Positions 35,501-46,624 of a stretch of DNA of 64,000 bases are shown one piece after another. Origin of the DNA: Bryoerythrophyllum caledonicum (Eukaryota > Streptophyta > Bryopsida > Pottiales > Pottiaceae); assembly GCA_963971425.1 (NCBI GenBank), contig OZ020518.1:14886190-14950189 (forward strand), given 5' to 3'. The position numbers and the translations under genes were made by a program. Under the pieces are notes generated by a model. It saw only the letters and a program-made list of their open reading frames with translations, was not told the origin of the DNA and did no database searches. Position 1 is the stretch's first letter. Every line of letters starts with the position of its first letter.

Positions 35501-37305
35501 GTAGTAGCGATTCTAGCGTACAGGTGTTCGGTTGCTCGATCGCGGGTTCGAGTTTTAAAAAAAAGTGAGCATCCTTGTTTGAGTATCCTTCTGGAAGCAC
35601 CTAAGTCTGTTTTCAGATGCTGTTTGATGATAAGGACCGCATCTAAGTATGATTTCACCCTCATCAGAACTAAGATCGGAATCATACTTTGTGGACAGAT
35701 TTTTCAAAGGCATCTTCGCCGACCTATTTGTACTCGTACAAGGAACTTAAAGCTGCAACTCGCAACTTCCGTGAAGACAACAAGCTTGGAGAGGGTGGAA
35801 TTGGAGAAGTTTATGTGGTAGGGTTCACTCAGAAAGCTACCTTCGTTGAAGCAGAGTATGTTGGAGAAGATGAAAGTGTCAGCATGTTGATTTTTTCAAG
35901 GAACTCCTCGTATTTCATTCTCTGAGTTAGTGACATTGTTGACTGCACAGGGGCGAATTAAAGATGGTTCACAAGTGGCAGTGAAGAAACTTACGAAAAG
36001 TTCGAAACAAGACAAGCGCGAGTTCCTTGAAGATGTTATCAATCTCAGTAAAGTGCAGCACAAGAACCTGGTCAAGTTACGTGGATTCTGTGTCGAGAGG
36101 AAGCACAGGCTCCTGGTGTACGAGTACCTGGAGAAGAAGAGCCTTCGTCAAACACTACTCGGTAAGGTTTGATCTCATCAGAGTGTTACAATGTTCAGCA
36201 TATCGGATTGCTAAGAAACTGACTGCTTTCGTGTTGGCGTCATACAGGCAGGTTAGACAACTCAGAACACATGGACTGGCCAACACGGTTCAAAATAGCC
36301 ATCGATACCGCTCGAGGTTTGCAATATTTGCACAACGAATTCCAGCCCCAGATCATCCACGGGGACATCAAAGCCAGCAACATTCTGCTGGACTCCAACC
36401 TTAATGCCAAAATCTCTGACTCCGGACTCGTGAAGCTATGTCCTGATGACAAGACCAATTTCACTACAAATCTCGCAGGCACTATGTAAGTACTCACTGC
36501 CGAATCCGTATGAATATCGTATCTGGATTTTTGTATTAGAGGAGCATCTGGAATGCGATTCCACATCTTCGAAGCGTAAAACACTGTGAAACAGCCCGGC
36601 GTCTGTTTACTGAATCATTCACTAAATTACTTACCCTGGCTCGGCTTTTCTTTGGTCTTGATCGAAGGGGTTACATGGCGCCAGAATACATCATGCGTGG
36701 GCAGCTGACAGAAAAGGTTGACGTATTCAGCTACGGTGTTCTTCTGATGGAAATCGTGACGGGTAAAATCACGACAAGCCGCAGTCGATCTGGAACTATG
36801 TACTTCCTCCTAGACGAGGTGAGCAAGGTCACTTATTCAGGCTACTAATATGTCAACCACTGTTACTTTGATCAAGTTCATGGGAGGAACAACTAACCAA
36901 AACTTGGTTCTCCTTCGCATGCAGATAAGAGGCGCATACCTGAGATCGTGTGAAGCCAGCGACGACGAGCTTCTGCTCCGCCTTGTGGACACAAGACTGA
37001 TCGGCAGATTCGAGAGAGACGAAGTTGTGAGGGTGTTGAAGGTAGCGCTGCTGTGCACGTCGGACAGCCCGTCCATCCGGCCATCAATATCAGAAGTGAT
37101 TCTCATGCTCACGGGGGCCCAGGAAATCCGCGACCATCTCCTGCAAGACTTCGTGACCAGAGGCGACCATTCCCGGCGCATGTCCATCCAGTCCTCCCCG
37201 GATCTGTCGAACATGCAGTGGTGGGAGGACGATAGTTTGGACCCGCCTCTGCTGGTTGAGCGGCCGCCGAAACGAACGGGACCTGTATCAACACCAACCA
37301 ATTAG
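32533..37305 (+). CDS. RLK2: VWA-Cache receptor-like kinase paralogue with altered HRD and DFG
   Basis: Fourteen exons give 921 codons in frame: 32533-32707, 33046-33202, 33313-33490, 33604-33656, 33742-33928, 34081-34218, 34486-34846, 34955-35088, 35282-35564, 35699-35817, 35951-36161, 36248-36485, 36668-36818, 36925-37305. Architecture as in RLK1: signal peptide, CARHAC motif, VWA ([10 protein letters not shown], so the MIDAS is even more degenerate; AITDGH), Cache-like part ([22 protein letters not shown]), membrane helix near 521-545 and kinase domain. The lysine (VAVKKL) and both catalytic aspartates remain, but the loop reads [10 protein letters not shown] and the activation segment starts ISDSGLVKL, so HRD is HGD and DFG is DSG. 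The frame is intact throughout, which argues against simple decay. Kinase activity is doubtful; signalling as a co-receptor is an inference. The seventh intron starts with GC. Confidence 0.92.
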
Positions 37306-37640
37306 TAGTTGGCAGAGCAAACCAGACTTCAGAGGTAAAATCTCACAATTTAATTTCAGTCGGTATCTTTGAATGCATATTTTAGAAACCTATTCTCCGG
37401 GAGACGCGTGGAGAATCTTCCGACAGCACTTGTGTGAAATAGTTATGACAGACTTCAGGATTTAGGGACGCTCATACTTCTCTTCAAATCTGTATCATAA
37501 AGATCAAATTAGAACTTGTCAAGTCTCTTGTACTAGATGCTATTCATGCTTACCAGACTTTCAGATGCGATGATAATTGCTAGACTTAGTGAACAGTGTG
37601 GCATTCAGTCCATTTGTCTTTGTTGAGAGAATCCTCAACG
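37306..37640. other. RLK2 3' flank
   Basis: Probable 3' UTR and flank. No repeat or gene recognised. Confidence 0.4.
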
Positions 37641-38008
37641 AAAATGGGCACAAATCCGTTTAACCTCTAAATGACAAGTCCTTTAGGGGTTTTGCAAATC
37701 TTGGGCACGTTCCCAGGACTGCAGTTTATATTTCCAATTCTTGAAATTTTGTACAAAGATGCAAGAAGACAAGATTTACATGGGAATGTAATTTTTATTC
37801 CCATCGGACCTCTGGAATAAAAGTTATGCTATCTTAAAGAAAAAACCGCTCACTTTGGGTGACTCCAAAAACTTTAGCTAGGATGTTCTTTTACATGTGG
37901 GATTTTGATACTAGCAAGTAATATCATTTCCTTTCATATTGTAAAAAATGACTTTTTGTCTGTAGTGAAAAATTGCATACAACCCAAATCAAACATTGTC
38001 ACACAATA

Positions 38009-38190
38009 GAGTTTTCTTGAAAGTGTGTACTGAAGAGGCAAGTGAGTATGGAAATGGTGCCAAACATTATCAAAGAAAGTTTTCCTAAAAGTGTGTACCA
38101 AAGAAGCAAGTAGTATGCAAAAAAATTTGTCATGTCTTGCACCATATTCCTACTTGCTTTTTCCTTTGGCAAGCACTTTCAAGAAAACTC
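38009..38190. repeat. Small inverted-repeat element, perfect 17-bp arms
   Basis: GAGTTTTCTTGAAAGTG at 38,009-38,025 is exactly complemented at 38,174-38,190. The same arms, less perfect, bracket 48,549-48,870. It looks like a MITE-type unit within family R1. Confidence 0.8.
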
Positions 38191-38892
38191 TACACTAAAG
38201 ATGATATTTAGTGTTTAGGGACCAATAGTGTAACTACCCCTATGACCTGACTTTCACTAAATGTCAATTTGTTTACATTTAGTGTTTAATGTCAAAAAAT
38301 TAGTCTAACAAAATTGCTCATAACTTTTGCATCACGACGAATTAGAAGATGTACCATATACCGATGGAATCTCCTTGAAAAAACACATAAGCTGGTCACC
38401 TCACTCAATAGAATTGGTGCAAAATTGATAAAGATATGCCTCCTCAAACTTTCAACCAAAACTCAAGAAATCTGTCCAAAAATATTCACTATAACTTTTT
38501 ATTTAAGACGAATTTGAAGATGGGTAAGATGCCATTGGAAGCGTCTTTTCAAATAACTTTCGACAGGCACCAAAAACTCTCAAATTGGACAAAAAACTGC
38601 CCCCGAAATCATCATTTGAAAATCCAACCTTAAAAAAATCAGCCCAACATGGAAGGTTTGCTTTTGACATGTGGCGATATTTGGGTGATTTGCAATGAAA
38701 TGTGGCATATGACATTGTTACATAACCAACACTAAATGTCAATATGTTAAAATGTAATAAGGGCAAAAGTTACAGAAATTGACAATTAGTGTTTAAATTG
38801 ACATTTAATGTTGTTACATTAGTAGGGTATTTGACATTTAGCGTTCAAGTTCGTAATTAGTGTTGCGAACACTAAATATCATCTTTAGTGTA
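38191..38892. mobile_element. Non-autonomous TIR element with CACTA ends, ~700 bp
   Basis: A perfect 25-bp inverted repeat (38,191-38,215 against 38,868-38,892) includes CACTAAAGATGATATTTAGT. Both ends are bordered by TA. Inside each end, copies of CACTAAATGTCAA or TTGACATTTAGTG cluster, like the subterminal repeats of CACTA elements. The related repeat at 48,185-49,440 has no such insertion at the matching place. A TA duplication would fit mariner/Stowaway instead, so the superfamily is open. No coding capacity. Confidence 0.82.
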
Positions 38893-39260
38893 GTGTCGGG
38901 CAAGGTAGAAGAAACAATTCTTCTTTTCCACATAAAACTAAAAGATCATTTTTATTTTTTGCTCCTTTATTCCTTCCACTACAAGATGTCATGTAAACCT
39001 TCTTATTTTCCACTTGGATATCATGCTTCACACGATGGTAACAAATTCAGACCTTGTGTAGTGCAAAAATTTGACACCAAGTGAAGTCAAAGTCAACTGA
39101 CCCACTCAACGCAACAAAGAAAATGAACCAATCTCTCTACTTCAAACACTATAATCTTTTATTCCGCATGGTCTAAGTTACTCAATAAGTCGTAATTGAG
39201 ATCCTACCATTAAAAACTGGAAACAAAAGGTCATGTTTCCTTACTTCCTCATAGCACTAC

Positions 39261-40002
39261 ACTGAATTTCATGTTTAGCGTAGTGGTACTTTCTGAAAGT
39301 GCTAAAACTTTTTACTTCCAATGAAGATTTTTCACCAAGAGTCCAACTACTCAAAGAGGGTGATCATTGTCAACATGGGTGGTAAAAAATATTCATCAAG
39401 AGTAAAAACTGATCGCATTTCTAGTGTGCCTACATTAAACATCAAATTTAGAGTAGAATCAGCAGTTTTAAAGTGATAAAATCACAGAAATGTGAACTTG
39501 GATACCTTTTTATTATTAGAGAAGAACCTGTTGACACGAAGAAAGTGTCTCTCCGCCATAAATTTTTTATCAACTCAAGAATTTATAGTAATGACCTCAC
39601 CACCACCGTTTTTAACTGGCACTAGTAAAAAAACACTCACACGTGTCACCAGGCGACGCGAACATGAACATGATGCCATGTCACCTCCCGCAGTAAAAAA
39701 ACCCGCCACGTCAGACGACACTTGGTGCTTGTGCTGCATGGGCCGAGGGAGATCGATCGACTGCGGAGACGACAGCAATTTGCAAGCTATGGCTGCCGTG
39801 TGACCGTCCATGGCGCTTCTCTCTGCCTCTCCGCCCCGGCGGTTGCTTTATTAATGGTTGTGGTTCTGTTCACGTCATTTGCAGGAGGAGAGGAGGAGAG
39901 GAGGAAGAGTTCTTTTCATGTGATTTGCGGGAGGAGAGGAGAGGAGGAAGAAACGTTTGGCTGGATTTTGTTGGAGAGCGAGTGAGAGGAGCGTTGGTGA
40001 GA
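39261..40002 (+). promoter_or_regulatory. Upstream region of the coiled-coil gene
   Basis: AT-rich to about 39,700, then GC-rich. Duplicated purine-rich blocks (GCAGGAGGAGAGGAGGAGAG near 39,882 and GGGAGGAGAGGAGAGGAGG near 39,928) precede the start codon. No TATA box that I would trust. Confidence 0.4.
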
Positions 40003-42142
40003 ATGGCGAGCAAGGAGGTGGCTGCGGTGAAGGAGAGGTTGGAGAGCCAGGCGAAGGAGGTGCAGGATTACGTCGGCGGAGGACAGGAGAAGAGCTCTGT
40101 TGTGACGGCGCAGGTTGTTGTTCCGTCGAAAGTTGGCGAGAAAGCGGAGGAGGTAAGGGAGCTTTTTGTGCGCTGTTTGTTTGGTTTGGAGTGAGATTTT
40201 TTACGCTTACCGTGATAATTGCTGCAGGAGATTAGGTTTCTGAAGAATGAGAATTCGAAGCTCAGAGTGCAACTGAAGGACTGCGAGGAAGCGTTCCGGT
40301 TAGCGAATCATGAGACGGAGAAGTCGAACGCGGTGGCGAGAGAGGCGAAGCAGAAGCTTCGCGAGCTCGAGAAAGAGGTTGCGGATTTGAGAACGGCGGT
40401 GCAAACCGCCGGTGCGAAGGCGGCCGACCTGGAGCTCAAGCTGAAGAATGCCGAGGAGCGGCGCAGAGGCGACCAGGCGACGATCAAGGAGCTCGAGGCG
40501 AAGCTGAAGTACGACGAGAAGCGGGAGAACGCTCTCGGCGCCGATCTCGACCGCTTGAAAGCAACCGTGCGCGATCGCGAGTTGAAGCTCCGGAGCCTGG
40601 ACGATGAGATCGCCAAGAAGGAAGAGTCGTTGAAGCAGAAGTTGGTGGAGAAGAACATCAAAGTGGAGGAGCTTTCTAACAAGGTATGGAAACCGGGCAG
40701 TCCGTGAGTTGGTGAGTGGAAACGAGTTCTTTCTGAGCTAATTCGGTGCCTGGGGTTGTTGCAGGTTGAGCATTTTGAGTCACGCGCGATTCCGGCGGAG
40801 CAGAAAGTCTCGGAGCTCGACTCGAAGGCGCGCGACTTGTCCGCCGAGGCGGCAGGCGTGGAAGCCGATCTCTCGCACGAGCGCGAGGTGAGCGGACGCA
40901 AAAACGCAACCCTTGCGGAGAAGGACGCGGCGATCACGGAGTATCAGGAGGAGCTTCAGCACGCCGTCGCGCGCGCCAATCGTCTGGGAGCGGCGCTGCG
41001 AGCCGAAGAGGAGAAGCAGGCCGCCGTGAAGGCGGAGGCTGAGGAGCAGCGGGCGAAGCTGGAGGAGCGCGTGGCCGCGGCGGAGGCCGCGGCCGACGAG
41101 CTCCAGAAGAAGTCGGACGCCGACTCCGGGCACGCGCGCGTGCTCGCGGAGCGCATCGGCGCTCTGGAGAAGATGATCGCCGCCACCAAGGATCACAGCG
41201 TGGAAACGAAGCGGAAAATGGAAATGAAGGTGAAGGACCAGGCCAAGCAAGTCCAGGCCGAAGAGGAGGATCGCAACATTGCCTTACAGCAAGCGAATGA
41301 GATGAAGACAGAGACGGGCGGCTTGATGTCCACCATCGTCGATCTCAAGACGAGAGTGTTCGGCGCGGCGTCCAAAGCCGAGGAGAAAGACGCCGAGGCG
41401 AAAGCGAAGGCCGATGAGGCCGAGAAGGCCAAAGATGAAGCGTCCTCGATAGAAGATGCGAAAGAAAACCTAGAGTCGGAGCTCGAGCAGAAAGACTCAA
41501 AGCTCGGCGAAATGGACCACGGCTTGCAATCCTCCGGACAGCGGCTTACTGATCTCGGCGAGAAACTCTCCTCGCTGCATCGCGAGCGGGACGAAGCAGT
41601 CGCCTCCGCAGACTCCAACGCCGCCAGGTTTGCTCCATGGCCTCAATCTCATCTCAATTTTCCCTCAATCTCCTCTCAAAGCTTTCTCCAATCTCCTTTC
41701 ATCTCTTCTCAATTCCTGCATCTCTTAATTTTTTCTCTTCAATCTCCTCTCAATCTCCTCCATCTCCTCCCAATTTGTCCTTCAATACTTTTTTCAATCT
41801 CATCTAATTTTTTTCTTCAAACTCCTCATCTCACTCTCTATCTCCTCCTCGATATCCCATTCAAACCCTCCTCACTCTTTGTCACGTGATGTCCACAGGG
41901 TGGAGGAACTGGAGACAAGGATAGCGGAGCTCGAGGACCACATCTCAGAACTGGAGAAGCAGCTGCAAGAGGTAGGCGTGAAGGTGTCGCAGCACCGGTC
42001 GGCGATCAAGGGGCGTGAGCAGGACGCAGTGCGCAAAGCGGAGAAGGCGAGGCAGTTGCAGGAGGAGGTCGTGGACACGGAGAAGGACTTGCAGGACGGC
42101 GAGGACGAGTTCGTGGAGACCTCCACGACTCTCAAAGCGTAA
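40003..42142 (+). CDS. Coiled-coil protein, 570 aa, unknown family
   Basis: Four exons, 40003-40152, 40228-40683, 40765-41627 and 41899-42142, join in frame from MASKEVAAVKERL to the TAA at 42,140. From about residue 50 to the end the protein is Glu/Lys/Ala-rich with heptad periodicity and no proline breaks, so a long parallel coiled coil or filament-like rod is expected. Parts such as RIAELEDHISELEKQ and RKAEKARQLQEE recall tropomyosin/myosin-tail style sequence, but that similarity is compositional and I would not infer actin binding. No signal peptide, membrane helix or catalytic domain. The coding GC content is far above that of the flanks. Scaffold or cytoskeleton-associated function is the most I would guess. 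Confidence 0.82.
41628..41898 (+). repeat. Polypyrimidine intron made of CTCAATCTC-like units
   Basis: The third intron of the coiled-coil gene consists almost wholly of degenerate (CAATCTCCTCT) units. A frame stays open through it (to 41,889), which gives a misleading longer ORF. The GT and AG borders and the phase-2 join to the next exon support splicing. Confidence 0.7.
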
Positions 42143-42544
42143 GGATTCAGGGAGCTAGTTTTTTTTTGTGTACATGAGGAGGTATAGTATGTGCATAGGC
42201 TGGTTGTCGTGTCGGATTGAGAACTAGTGTAACAATAGGTTGTACTTTGTGTGAAAATTTTACCCCAACGGTGTATGTTCGAGTACCTATATAGTGCAAG
42301 AATGTCATTGCACTCGAAATCAAAGTATGTTGACCCGTATTTTCTCATTCTTATATCTACTCTATATTGTGAAAGAGCAAGGCCAATTCTCCTTAGTGGA
42401 AACCTCCAATATCTAGGTGATATCCTCTTTTCTAGGAAGTTGATATGTGGCATTTATTTTAATACTTTTACTTTATATACCTAGGAAATCTCGGTATCTA
42501 ATGTAAATAATGGATATATGTTTATTGTTGATTGTCCTTGGCCT

Positions 42545-42642
42545 GTTGGGGGCAATGGGGATTAATTGATGATATAATCTTCTACTCTATGTGGGGGGCA
42601 ATGGCGATCAATTGATGATAAATCTTCCACTCTATGTGGGAA
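42545..42642. repeat. ~48-bp tandem duplication
   Basis: GGGGGCAATGG, ATTGATGATA, ATCTTC, ACTCTATGTGG occurs twice in succession. Confidence 0.8.
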
Positions 42643-42689
42643 TTCGGTTGCTCTCTTTAATTGACATAACTTGATGAATAAATGTCTTG

Positions 42690-42880
42690 TATCTACTAAA
42701 CACACAAATAACACCCTACCCTCCACAATAGCCAATCTGATGACCAAGCCATACTAACATCTATGGTTGAAATGCTACAAAATGAATCACAAATTACAAC
42801 CCTCCCTAAAGTTAGAGGACATGTCAATATTGAAGCAAACGAACAAGGAGATAAATTAGCTAAGCAAGGACTAGGTAAAT
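42690..42880 (+). pseudogene. LINE relic, RNase H part (5' piece)
   Basis: The plus strand encodes a degenerate RNase H end, VRGHVNIEANEQGDKLAKQG, which matches the conserved HxGIxGNexAD motif of plant LINE/I-type RNase H domains. The frame is broken upstream. It continues in the same frame after the copia insertion at 42,881-46,813. Confidence 0.72.
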
Positions 42881-43070
42881 TGATAGATATGTGCAAAAGA
42901 AATAAGATGTTGATTGCAAGGGGACGAAGTCCTTAAGGGCACAACAAGGTGTTGTAGAGCAGCAGAGGCGCTGCAACCTAATGAATGTGTTTATTGTACA
43001 AGGATTCAATTTGAACAACACTGCAACCTAATGAATGTGTTTATTGTACAAGGATTCAATTTGAACAACA
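42881..43070 (-). repeat. Copia 3' LTR with internal 50-bp duplication
   Basis: Starts TGATAGATAT like the other LTR. The block 42,971-43,020 is repeated exactly at 43,021-43,070, so the LTR has grown by one 50-bp unit. Confidence 0.85.
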
Positions 43071-43321
43071 CTGTCTTTGAATTTGTAAAAAGATATACTA
43101 TTTGAATTGTTGTGAAATGATAGCTCAAGGGCAAAAATATTTGTTCGATGGAAAGTTGAAAGTTGCGTGCATGAGTTGAATTTAATGCGGCCTAATGCTT
43201 TGGTTATCGTATTGGCCGGTTGGCGGTTGGTGGATGTGAAAAAGGTGGTAACTATACCTTTCCCAACCATGACCCGAACAAAATTGAGATGAATTTTTAA
43301 GTGCTTGGTTTTGAAGTGGAA

Positions 43322-44670
43322 TTACGGGTAGTTGGAAATCTTGATCGCACTTTGATTGCCACACATGATATGAACGGGCTCTTTCTTGTCAAGTTCCAAC
43401 TCTTGGAGAAGAACATGAGTCCATCTTGCTACTTTTGTAGCCTTGACGAGAGACCGATACTTGTATTCAGTAGATGATAGTGCAATACATGTATGTTTTT
43501 TTGTGTTCCGAGTATCCAAAGTGTTGTAACTTGTTGATTGTAAAGATATATGCTCCACTTGACTTGCGTTGGTCTAAATCTCTCCCTCAATTGGATTTGC
43601 TAAAGCCAATGAGAGAGAGTGTCAAACCGGGATAGAAATGACCCTTAGAAGCTGTCCCACGCAGATGCCTTAATATTTCCTTTGTTGCCTGAAAATGTGG
43701 GGTTTGGGATGCAAAATTTTACCTTGAGAGGAGGTTGACAGTATATGTGAAATCAAGAAGAAGAAGAAGAAGAACTCCTGTCTCCAGCGGAGGCCGGCGT
43801 GAATAAAGTGTCTGTTCGTTCTACTACTAAAGCAATGCCCACTGGACAAAGGATTAGTAGAATGGAACTACTTCCTCCTCTCAAAGGTAGACACTATAAA
43901 ATAAGAACGTAGCTAATGCTTTGCGGGAGATTGTTGGTAGTTTTGATGGTAGTTGTGTGAAATCAAGACATGTAGTAGTGAGAAAAGAAAGTTTATTGCT
44001 GTGAGATCGGTAGTTGGTAGAATCAACGTTTGATGTGTCGATGTGAGCAGAAGTCGTGAAGCCAACAAGTAAAGGCGTTTGAGTCGGATTGCAGTCTTTC
44101 TTTCTATATTTGATAAGTATAAATTCTGCATATTCGATTTGGTGGATGTTGATTCCTTGTTGGGAAATTGTACACTTGATACCAAGAAATTTGGAGAAAA
44201 GATCGAGAGAAGTCATCTTGAAACGTGAGTGGAATTTCTCCCGAAGCCATGAGATTTTTATTGTGAAAGTTCGCAGTTAAAAAGACGTCAACATGTAGAA
44301 TGAGGAGAATGATCAAGCTTCTTTGGCGTAGAAAATAGAGATTGTTGTTTGTATAAGACGATTGGAGGTCGTGTTTTTGGAGCCATCTATTGACCTTTTG
44401 ATTCCAGTTTTGCGCGGATTGTTTAAGCAATATAACGATCGATGTAGTTCATGTATCAAATGCTCTTGTCCTTTGATGATGTGTCTAGGCGGTTGGCGCA
44501 TATATACTTTTTCTTTCAAATGGTTGTTTAGATATGCGGTTTTGACATCCATATGGTGGATATCCCAGCTGATGGTGCATATTAAGGAGGTAACTACCTT
44601 TATGGTGTTGTATTTGGCAACGGATGCAAAGGTTTTGTGATAATCGACACTTTTGCATTGTTGGAAGCCT
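43322..44670 (-). pseudogene. Copia reverse transcriptase and RNase H relics
   Basis: On the minus strand MDVKTAYLNNHLKEKVYMRQP (about 44,550) is the classic copia RT block. FLGIKCTISQQGINIHQIEYA (about 44,180) and the RNase H signature CIALSSTEYKYRSLVKATKVA with CGNQSAIKIS (43,490-43,330) follow. Several stops and frame changes interrupt it. Confidence 0.88.
43720..43905. repeat. Short dispersed repeat inserted in the copia relic
   Basis: Bordered by inverted TACCTTGAGAGGAGG and CCTCCTCTCAAAGGTA. It shares GAAGAAGAACTCC, GGCCGGCGTGAATAAA and the near-palindrome GCCCACTGGACA with copies at 11,441-11,575 and (inverted) 47,950-48,075. Confidence 0.7.
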
Positions 44671-44727
44671 CAAGCAACTAAATGGACTTTATATTGTTCA
44701 GGAATGTTGCATTGGGCCGGTTTTAGC

Positions 44728-46370
44728 TTAAACACCATTACTCACGCATTGCGTGAATTTAATTGGGTTGTCTAATGCGGCCTTGTAGGTGAGATTCAAA
44801 TCCTTTACGTTGCCCACAAAGCCTTCTGGCCTTACTGAAGGTCGTTTGATGCAGTTGGAACAACGGATAGGTGGCGGTGGGTGATTTGATGGTGAATCCC
44901 TAGTTGATGTGGATGGCAGGTTGTCTGAATGAGGTTTGAGCTCCGTTGTAGTTGTGTGGTTTGTGCGTGAGGATAATGTGAACGGAAGAGGCTGACGATG
45001 TGAAGAGTCTTGGTGTACGGTACTAACATCAGAAGGGTTGGGCATGTCTCTATCCATCTGTCGGAGCACTAATTTGAAGTGGTCTTGTCTATATTTGGAT
45101 GGCTGAGGAATATCAGAGGAGATGTTGCATGGATTGTCCTCATCAGTCTTGACATCTTTGGATATGAGAATGCGGTGTGTGCAGGGGCAATAGCACCTAT
45201 ATCTTTTAGTCGATTTGTCTAAACCAAGAAGAATGCAACTAGAAGGATTTGAGAGATATTTTGTACCTTTTTTATTTTGGAATGTCGACAAAGATGCATG
45301 TGCCAAATATACGAAGCTGAGATAAATCAGGTTTAACATTGGAAAAAGATTCTTCGGGTGTCATGTTTGACAAAGCCTAAGTAGGAACTCAATTAATATT
45401 GTAGGTGGCAGTTTATAGCCTCGGAGGCTCAGACCATAGGTGACGGGGTATGCTGTTTTGAAAACATAGACATCGAGCCATCTCGACAATGGATTGAATC
45501 TTGTGCTCCGAAATACCATGACATTGCCGCCTCATAGTCCCAAGCATAATGCATGGGCTTCCCACACTAATGGCATGATATGTCCTCACTGGAGTTACTT
45601 GCACCTCTTCGCTGTGAGCCGCTGTCTCCCCCACGGTCTTGGATTCCACCGTGGATGCGATTGTAGGTCCCGCCGTTGGAGTTTCGGCGCTCTGTACTAC
45701 GCCAACCGTCTCCTACGGCTCCACCTGTGCCATACTCCCAATCGGGCCGTTGGTCTTGGTGCTATTGGTGCTTCGGCTCTACTCCTTGATCGTAATGTTG
45801 GTTGCGCTGACTGCCATGTCGGCTGCCGCTCTTTGAAGATTTGTGTTGGAGTCAGGATTGTCCGTTTTTAAATAGTTAGTGCTTCGGCGTCTTCTTTCTT
45901 GTCTGCGTTCATTCTCAGCTCCATTCTTCGACCAATAGCCGTAATTCTATCTCCACAAAGGATGGTAAGGTGTCTCTCCTGGTCTGTCCTATAAAATAAC
46001 TTGTATTCGGACAATAGAGAGTTTAGCAATAACAAGTTGCATAGGTCTGTAGGAATTTCTACTTCCATGTCCTTGAGTTGATCATAATACCCTTGACTTC
46101 AATGACATATTGTTCCATGCTTGTGCCCTCCTCCTTGCGCACTGATACTAGCTTTTGCAACAGCATAAGCCTGCGCAATCCGGACTTGGATTGATAGCAA
46201 TTCTGAACCCCTATCCACAAGAAATACGAGTCTTCAGATTTGTAGACAACAAATACAACGAAGTCGTTGACAGAGTTCGTGATTGCTTCTAAAGCGATTC
46301 TTCTCCCTTCTTTCTCTACTTCATTTGCGTTCCTAGAATCAGATTTAGTATAGTAGACCCACACTCTATT
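44728..46370 (-). pseudogene. Copia integrase and gag relics
   Basis: The minus strand reads NKKGTKYLSNPSSCILLGL and STKRYRCYCP (about 45,270-45,190), the copia integrase C-terminal pattern, preceded by SIVEMARCLCFQNSIPRHLW (about 45,470). Further upstream are gag-like pieces (about 46,370-45,870). All are interrupted by stops. Confidence 0.8.
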
Positions 46371-46624
46371 CCTCTCTAGTATGCGCTTTAGCCTAAATGA
46401 TCACACCTAATAGTTACCCGATCCATCTAACGTACTAGTCTCTGGAATCGTGATTTCTATGTCTCTTCTAGGAATGATGTGTACTGGGGCGTTGGGGCCT
46501 GGCCTTGACGACTCTGCAGCTACCTCGATGCCCTCCTTGCACTTCGCTATGTTAGTTGTGCACTACAAATCTAGATCTACTTACATACTAGGTTGTGAGA
46601 GCCAGAACTTGCGCTCTAATACTA

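Larger units (their letters stand above)
37645..39260. repeat. Dispersed repeat copy (family R1), carrying an insertion
   Basis: Direct relative of 48,185-49,440. Shared landmarks are TTTTGCAAATC, GGGCACGTTCCCA, TGTACAAAGATGCAAGAAGA, CTATCTTAAAGAAAAAA, GAGTTTTCTTGAAAGTG, CTTCTTTTCCACATAAA, CACTATAATCTTT and CCTTACT. This copy is interrupted at 38,191 by a ~700-bp TIR element absent from the other copy. Confidence 0.82.

Noticed and set aside
37645-39260. LTR retrotransposon interpretation of the R1 repeats at 37.6 and 48.2 kb
   Set aside because: The copies are direct and 10 kb apart, but the DNA between them contains an intact gene and independently delimited elements, and R1 lacks TG...CA ends and primer sites.
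40308-41618. Antisense ORFs across the coiled-coil gene
   Set aside because: They mirror the GC-rich, stop-poor coding strand and lie across confirmed splice junctions.
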